This document shows positions 60,742-64,000 of a stretch of DNA of 64,000 nucleotides, piece by piece. Origin of the DNA: Bog-473 sp963770645. GTDB lineage: Bacteria; Actinomycetota; Acidimicrobiia; Acidimicrobiales; RAAP-2. Numbering within the stretch: the stretch's first letter is position 1; every line of letters starts with the position of its first letter. Position numbers and translations under genes: made by a program. The notes under the pieces are model-generated. The model did not search any database, had not been told where the DNA came from, and saw nothing but the letters and a program-made list of their open reading frames with translations. The DNA is taken from assembly GCA_963770645.1 (NCBI GenBank), contig CAVYQL010000003.1:1674001-1738000 (forward strand), read 5' to 3'.

Positions 60742-60763
60742 GAACCGGTCGTGACGTTCCTAG
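60738..60763. terminator. Inverted repeat across convergent stop codons
   Basis: CTAGGAAC (60738-60745) and GTTCCTAG (60756-60763) form a perfect 8-bp stem with a 10-base loop. One arm contains the TAG of the zinc-finger gene and the other the stop of the leftward thiolase gene. It could fold in both transcripts and act as a bidirectional terminator, though no T-run follows. Confidence 0.5.
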
Positions 60764-61998
60764 GACACACTCGCGTTCTCCAGCACGAGGGCGACCCCTT
60801 GGCCTGATCCGACACAGACGCCGAGGACGCCGTAGCGCACCTCGCGCAGGTGGAGTTCGGTGGCCAAGGTGAGGACATAGCGCGTGCCCGACGAGCCGAA
60901 GGGATGGCCGATGGCCACCGCCCCGCCGTTGGGGTTCAGGCGATCGTCGGGCACCACGAAGCCGTCGAGCTGGTTCGTCAGCTCGCGCAGGACACCGAGA
61001 GCCTGGGCCGCGAAGGCCTCGTGTACCTCCCACACGTCGACGTCAGTCGGCGCCAACTTGGCTCGCTGGAGCGCCTTGGCGATGGCGTAGGCCGGAGCGA
61101 TCCCCATGATCTGGGGGTCGAGGGCGTACGTCGCCGAGGCCACGACCCGCGCCAGCGGAGTCAGCTCGAGTGACTGGGCCGCCTCCTCGGAGGACAAGAG
61201 GACGGCCGACGCACCATCGCTGAGCGGCGACGAGTTGCCCGCCGTCATCTGCGTGGTGTTGGGCTGCGGCAAAAGCGCGGCCAACTGCTCGGCCGTGGTG
61301 TCGCCTCTGATGGTCTCGTCGTTCTCGAAGAGACGACCGGGCGCCTTCTTGGTGCCGGGGATCTCGACCGGGTGGATCTCGGCGGCGAAGCGACCCGAGT
61401 CGCGGGCGGCGGCGGCGTGGTGGTGCGAGCGCAGCGCGAAGGCGTCGATCTCTTCGCGGCTCAGCTGGTAGAGGTCGGCCACGTTCTGCGCCGTCTTGAT
61501 CATCTCGACGTAGGCATTGCGGGCCAACAGGAGCGGGTTCGGGGGCCCTCCGGCTCCCGCCCACATGGTGTCGAGCAGCAGCACCGGTCCGCGCGGGCTG
61601 AACGGGGCATCACCCTTCATGTTGGCCCACCCCGAGCGCGACATGGACTCGACCCCGCCGGCGAGCCCGACCTCGAGCTCTCCGCTGCGTATGGCATGCG
61701 CGATGTTGATGGCGCCGGTGAGCGACGAGGCGCAGAAACGGTTGACCGTGGCCGCGGGAACCGAGTCCGGGAAACCAGCGGCGAGCGCCGCCCAACGCGC
61801 GATGTCGCCCATGCCCTCGTGGGCGACGTTGACACAGCCGGCCGCGATGTCTTCGATCCGGTCGAGCGGGACACCAACTCGCTCACACGCAGCCACCATC
61901 GTCTGGCCCAGGAGGTCGTCGGTCCGCAGGTGTGAGAGGGAACCGCCGTAGCGGCCGACGGGGGTCCGGACTCCCCCGAGGACGAAGGCGTCGGTCAT
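60760..61998 (-). CDS. Thiolase (acetyl-CoA acyltransferase)
   Basis: A 412-residue thiolase starting at ATG 61998, overlapping the OsmC stop (ATGA). The active-site triad is complete: Cys89 in VNRFCASSL, His in VHEAFAAQA and Cys in GVCVGSGQG, with GGAVAIGHPFGSSGTRYVL between the last two. It cleaves 3-ketoacyl-CoA with CoA, or condenses in reverse. The PF00108 pattern suggests a degradative thiolase, consistent with the catabolic genes in this window. Confidence 0.95.
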   Translation of the reverse strand: MTDAFVLGGVRTPVGRYGGSLSHLRTDDLLGQTMVAACERVGVPLDRIEDIAAGCVNVAHEGMGDIARWAALAAGFPDSVPAATVNRFCASSLTGAINIAHAIRSGELEVGLAGGVESMSRSGWANMKGDAPFSPRGPVLLLDTMWAGAGGPPNPLLLARNAYVEMIKTAQNVADLYQLSREEIDAFALRSHHHAAAARDSGRFAAEIHPVEIPGTKKAPGRLFENDETIRGDTTAEQLAALLPQPNTTQMTAGNSSPLSDGASAVLLSSEEAAQSLELTPLARVVASATYALDPQIMGIAPAYAIAKALQRAKLAPTDVDVWEVHEAFAAQALGVLRELTNQLDGFVVPDDRLNPNGGAVAIGHPFGSSGTRYVLTLATELHLREVRYGVLGVCVGSGQGVALVLENASVS

Positions 61999-62420
61999 GA
62001 CGAGAGCCTCGCGTCGAGGGTGATCTCGGGGACGCCGGCGAGCGCACGACTGACCGGGCAACCCTCCTTGGCTGTCCGGGCGAACTCGGCAAAGGCGGCC
62101 TGGTCAACGCCGGGCACCCTTCCCACGGTCACCAGGTCGATCTTGGTGATCGTCGGTGCGCCCTCCACCGGCCGCAATGTGACCGTCGCGTCCGTGTGCA
62201 CCGATTCTGGGGGATTTCCGGCCTGGGCCAGAACGTTCGAGAGCGCCATCGAGAAACAGGCCGCATGGGCGGCGGCGATCAATTGCTCAGGGTTCGAGCC
62301 AGGTCCGTCCTCAAAACGAGACTTGTAGGTGTAGCCCCCGCTGATCGTGTCACCGGCCGTGAAGGTCCCGGCACCGGTGGGGACATCGCCCTTCCACTCC
62401 GCGCTGCCCTTTGCAGGCAT
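61995..62420 (-). CDS. OsmC/Ohr-family peroxidase
   Basis: A 141-residue protein starting at ATG 62420, with AAGGAGG 5 bases upstream. The two redox cysteines are Cys55 (AAHAACFSMAL) and Cys121 (KEGCPVSRAL). The FEDGPGSNPEQLIAAAHAAC segment is typical of OsmC. It reduces organic hydroperoxides with thiol or lipoyl electron donors. It leads a two-gene operon with the thiolase. Confidence 0.92.
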   Translation of the reverse strand: MPAKGSAEWKGDVPTGAGTFTAGDTISGGYTYKSRFEDGPGSNPEQLIAAAHAACFSMALSNVLAQAGNPPESVHTDATVTLRPVEGAPTITKIDLVTVGRVPGVDQAAFAEFARTAKEGCPVSRALAGVPEITLDARLSS

Positions 62421-62509
62421 ATCAGCCTCCTTGGTCGCTTCCGAGGTGGTTCCGGTTCTAGTCGGCGCCGGAGCGATCCGATGCGCCGAGTTTCACTACG
62501 CTTCGTGCC

Positions 62510-64000
62510 GTGGCTGAAGGACGGCGGCGTGCCGCTGAGCTCCTGGTCGAGTGCCTCGAGCACGAGGGCGTCACCTGCGTGTTCGGCATCCCGGGGGAAG
62601 AGAACATCTACCTCACCGATGCGCTGTCCCGGTCCAGCATCCGCTACGTCCTGGTCCGCCACGAGCAGGCGGCGTCGTTCATGGCCGAGATCCACGGCCG
62701 CCTCACCGGTCGAGCCGGAGTCTGTTCGGCCACACTCGGGCCCGGCGCCATCAACCTGCTGCTCGGCACGGCTGACGCCTACACGAACAGCACACCCGTG
62801 CTCGCCCTCTCGGCCCAGGTGGGACTGAACCGGATCTACAAGGAATCGCATCAGAGTGTCGACTTGGTGTCCATGTTCTCGCCGGTCACGAAGTGGGCCG
62901 ACCTGATCCTCACTCCCGGCTCCATCCCCGAGATGGTCCGCAAGGCGTTCAAGCTCGCCCAGACCGAGCGGCCAGGATCGGTGTATCTCGGTGTGCCCGA
63001 GGACATCGAGTCCGCCTTCGTCCCAGATGAGTTGGTACCGCTCGACGTCAACATTCCCCGCAGCGACGAACCCTCGCCTTCGCAGATCGCGCGCGCGGCC
63101 GCAGTGCTCGACGCGAGCCAGCGGCCGATCATTCTGGCCGGGCACGGAGCCGCCCGTTCGGGGGCGGCTGACGCGCTCCTGCGGTTCTCCGAGCTGCTCA
63201 GCCTCCCGGTGGCGACCACGTTTCACGGCAAGGGTGTCTTCCCCGACGACCATCCCTACTCACTCGGTGCCGTCGGTTTCATGAGTCACGACTACGTCAA
63301 TTTCGGGTTTGACGACGCAGACCTGATCGTCAGCGTCGGCTACGAGCTCCAGGAATTCGATCCCGTTCGGATCAATCCCAACGCGGACAAACAGATCATC
63401 CACCTGAGCCGCGTGCCCGCCGAAGTGGACGTGCACTACGACGTCGAGGTGGGTATCCAGGCCGACATCGGCGCGACGCTGCAGTCGCTGGGCGAGGCGA
63501 CCACTCGCCGCTTCGACCAGGGAACGAGGGGAGAGAAGATCCGGCGACTCCTGGCGGACGAGCTGGCCAACGGGGCCGCTGACGACAGCTTCCCGCTCAA
63601 GCCTCAGCGGGTCGTGGCGGATACTCGGACCGCATTGGGGCGTTCCGACATCGTCCTCGCCGACACCGGCGCCGTGAAGATGTGGATGGCCCGCCTCTAC
63701 CCCACCTTCGAAGCCAACACGTGTCTTATCTCCAACGGGCTCTCGACGATGGCCTTCGCCCTCCCCGGCGCCATTGCCGCCGCGCTGGCGGCGCCGGAGC
63801 GCAAAGTGCTGGCCGCGCTCGGCGACGGCGCCTTTCTCATGAACTCGCAGGAGATCGAGACGGCCCTGCGCGAGCGCGTTCCCTTCGTGATCTTGATCTG
63901 GGAGGACGACGCCTACGGCCTGATCCGCTGGAAGATGGACCTCGAGCTCGGTCATCACGTCGAGGTCGAGTTCACCAACCCCGACTTCGTCTCCTATGCC
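62510..64000 (+). CDS. Acetolactate-synthase-like TPP enzyme (3' end cut)
   Basis: It begins at GTG 62510 and stays open for 497 codons to the window edge. The N-terminal TPP domain has VRHEQAASFMAEI with the activating Glu52. The central domain has RPIILAGHGAARSGAADALL. The C-terminal TPP motif is GDG (438-440) through the following acidic segment (SQEIETAL, WEDDAYGLI). It is of the large-subunit acetolactate synthase type, AlsS-like by eye. It joins two pyruvate units or does related carboligation. About 50-60 residues are probably missing. No ribosome-binding site is obvious. Confidence 0.9.
   Translation, partial: MAEGRRRAAELLVECLEHEGVTCVFGIPGEENIYLTDALSRSSIRYVLVRHEQAASFMAEIHGRLTGRAGVCSATLGPGAINLLLGTADAYTNSTPVLALSAQVGLNRIYKESHQSVDLVSMFSPVTKWADLILTPGSIPEMVRKAFKLAQTERPGSVYLGVPEDIESAFVPDELVPLDVNIPRSDEPSPSQIARAAAVLDASQRPIILAGHGAARSGAADALLRFSELLSLPVATTFHGKGVFPDDHPYSLGAVGFMSHDYVNFGFDDADLIVSVGYELQEFDPVRINPNADKQIIHLSRVPAEVDVHYDVEVGIQADIGATLQSLGEATTRRFDQGTRGEKIRRLLADELANGAADDSFPLKPQRVVADTRTALGRSDIVLADTGAVKMWMARLYPTFEANTCLISNGLSTMAFALPGAIAAALAAPERKVLAALGDGAFLMNSQEIETALRERVPFVILIWEDDAYGLIRWKMDLELGHHVEVEFTNPDFVSYA

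Noticed and set aside
1..64000. Insertion sequences, prophage or integrative element
   Set aside because: No transposase, integrase or phage-like gene was found, and no long terminal inverted repeats or tRNA attachment site were seen.

Overview
The window is GC-rich, densely packed bacterial DNA with frequent GTG starts, 4-bp ATGA/GTGA gene overlaps and very short intergenic gaps. Family content (paired acyl-CoA dehydrogenases, family III CoA-transferases, many SDRs, LLM flavin oxidoreductases, Rieske oxygenases, TetR regulators) and a secreted NlpC/P60 protein with the repeat GYWLVASDGGIFSYGDA point to an actinobacterium, most likely class Acidimicrobiia. That placement is inference from the sequence. 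No rRNA, tRNA, transposase, prophage or CRISPR array was seen.

Bases 1-52,300 form a large catabolic region for CoA-bound, probably alicyclic or isoprenoid/steroid-like, carboxylic acids. Bases 1-5,835 hold a heteromeric acyl-CoA dehydrogenase pair, an aldehyde dehydrogenase, an oxygenase reductase with a plant-type ferredoxin domain and a double-hotdog protein. Bases 5,837-9,028 hold a MarR-controlled quinone reductase and a Rieske oxygenase with a small partner. Bases 9,148-13,374 hold a compact unit (LLM monooxygenase, CoA-transferase, CitE-like lyase) facing a GntR regulator. Bases 13,371-21,914 hold a second heteromeric dehydrogenase pair, a crotonase, two AMP-dependent ligases (one FadD3-like), a CoA-transferase and a conventional acyl-CoA dehydrogenase. 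Bases 22,012-29,462 hold a P450, a crotonase, a DapB-like oxidoreductase, an FMN reductase, a carboxymuconolactone-decarboxylase-family protein, a zinc alcohol dehydrogenase, a third ligase and a TetR regulator.

Bases 29,482-52,308 look like one regulon. Four divergent promoters (near 31,045, 34,275, 37,326 and 40,184) and the promoter of the TetR gene at 50,261 all carry the same 12-bp palindrome, WACYGRYCRGTW. The genes involved are two SDRs, a fused 2-oxoacid dehydrogenase E1 alpha-beta, an acyl-CoA dehydrogenase, a class II aldolase, an SDR plus amidohydrolase, a cyclase-family hydrolase, a Baeyer-Villiger-type monooxygenase and a second Rieske oxygenase with a small NTF2-like protein. 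They are followed by LLM, CMD, SDR, cupin, second BVMO, double-SDR and amidohydrolase genes, then the TetR gene and a CoA-transferase with permuted domain order.

Bases 52,425-64,000 are of a different kind: a YhgE/Pip-type membrane protein, an ECF sigma/anti-sigma pair, a secreted beta-propeller, the NlpC/P60 protein, a TetR regulator facing a frameshifted NAD-dependent epimerase, small signalling proteins (cyclic-nucleotide-binding, PilZ, UBP zinc finger), then thiolase, OsmC and the start of an acetolactate-synthase-like gene cut by the window end.
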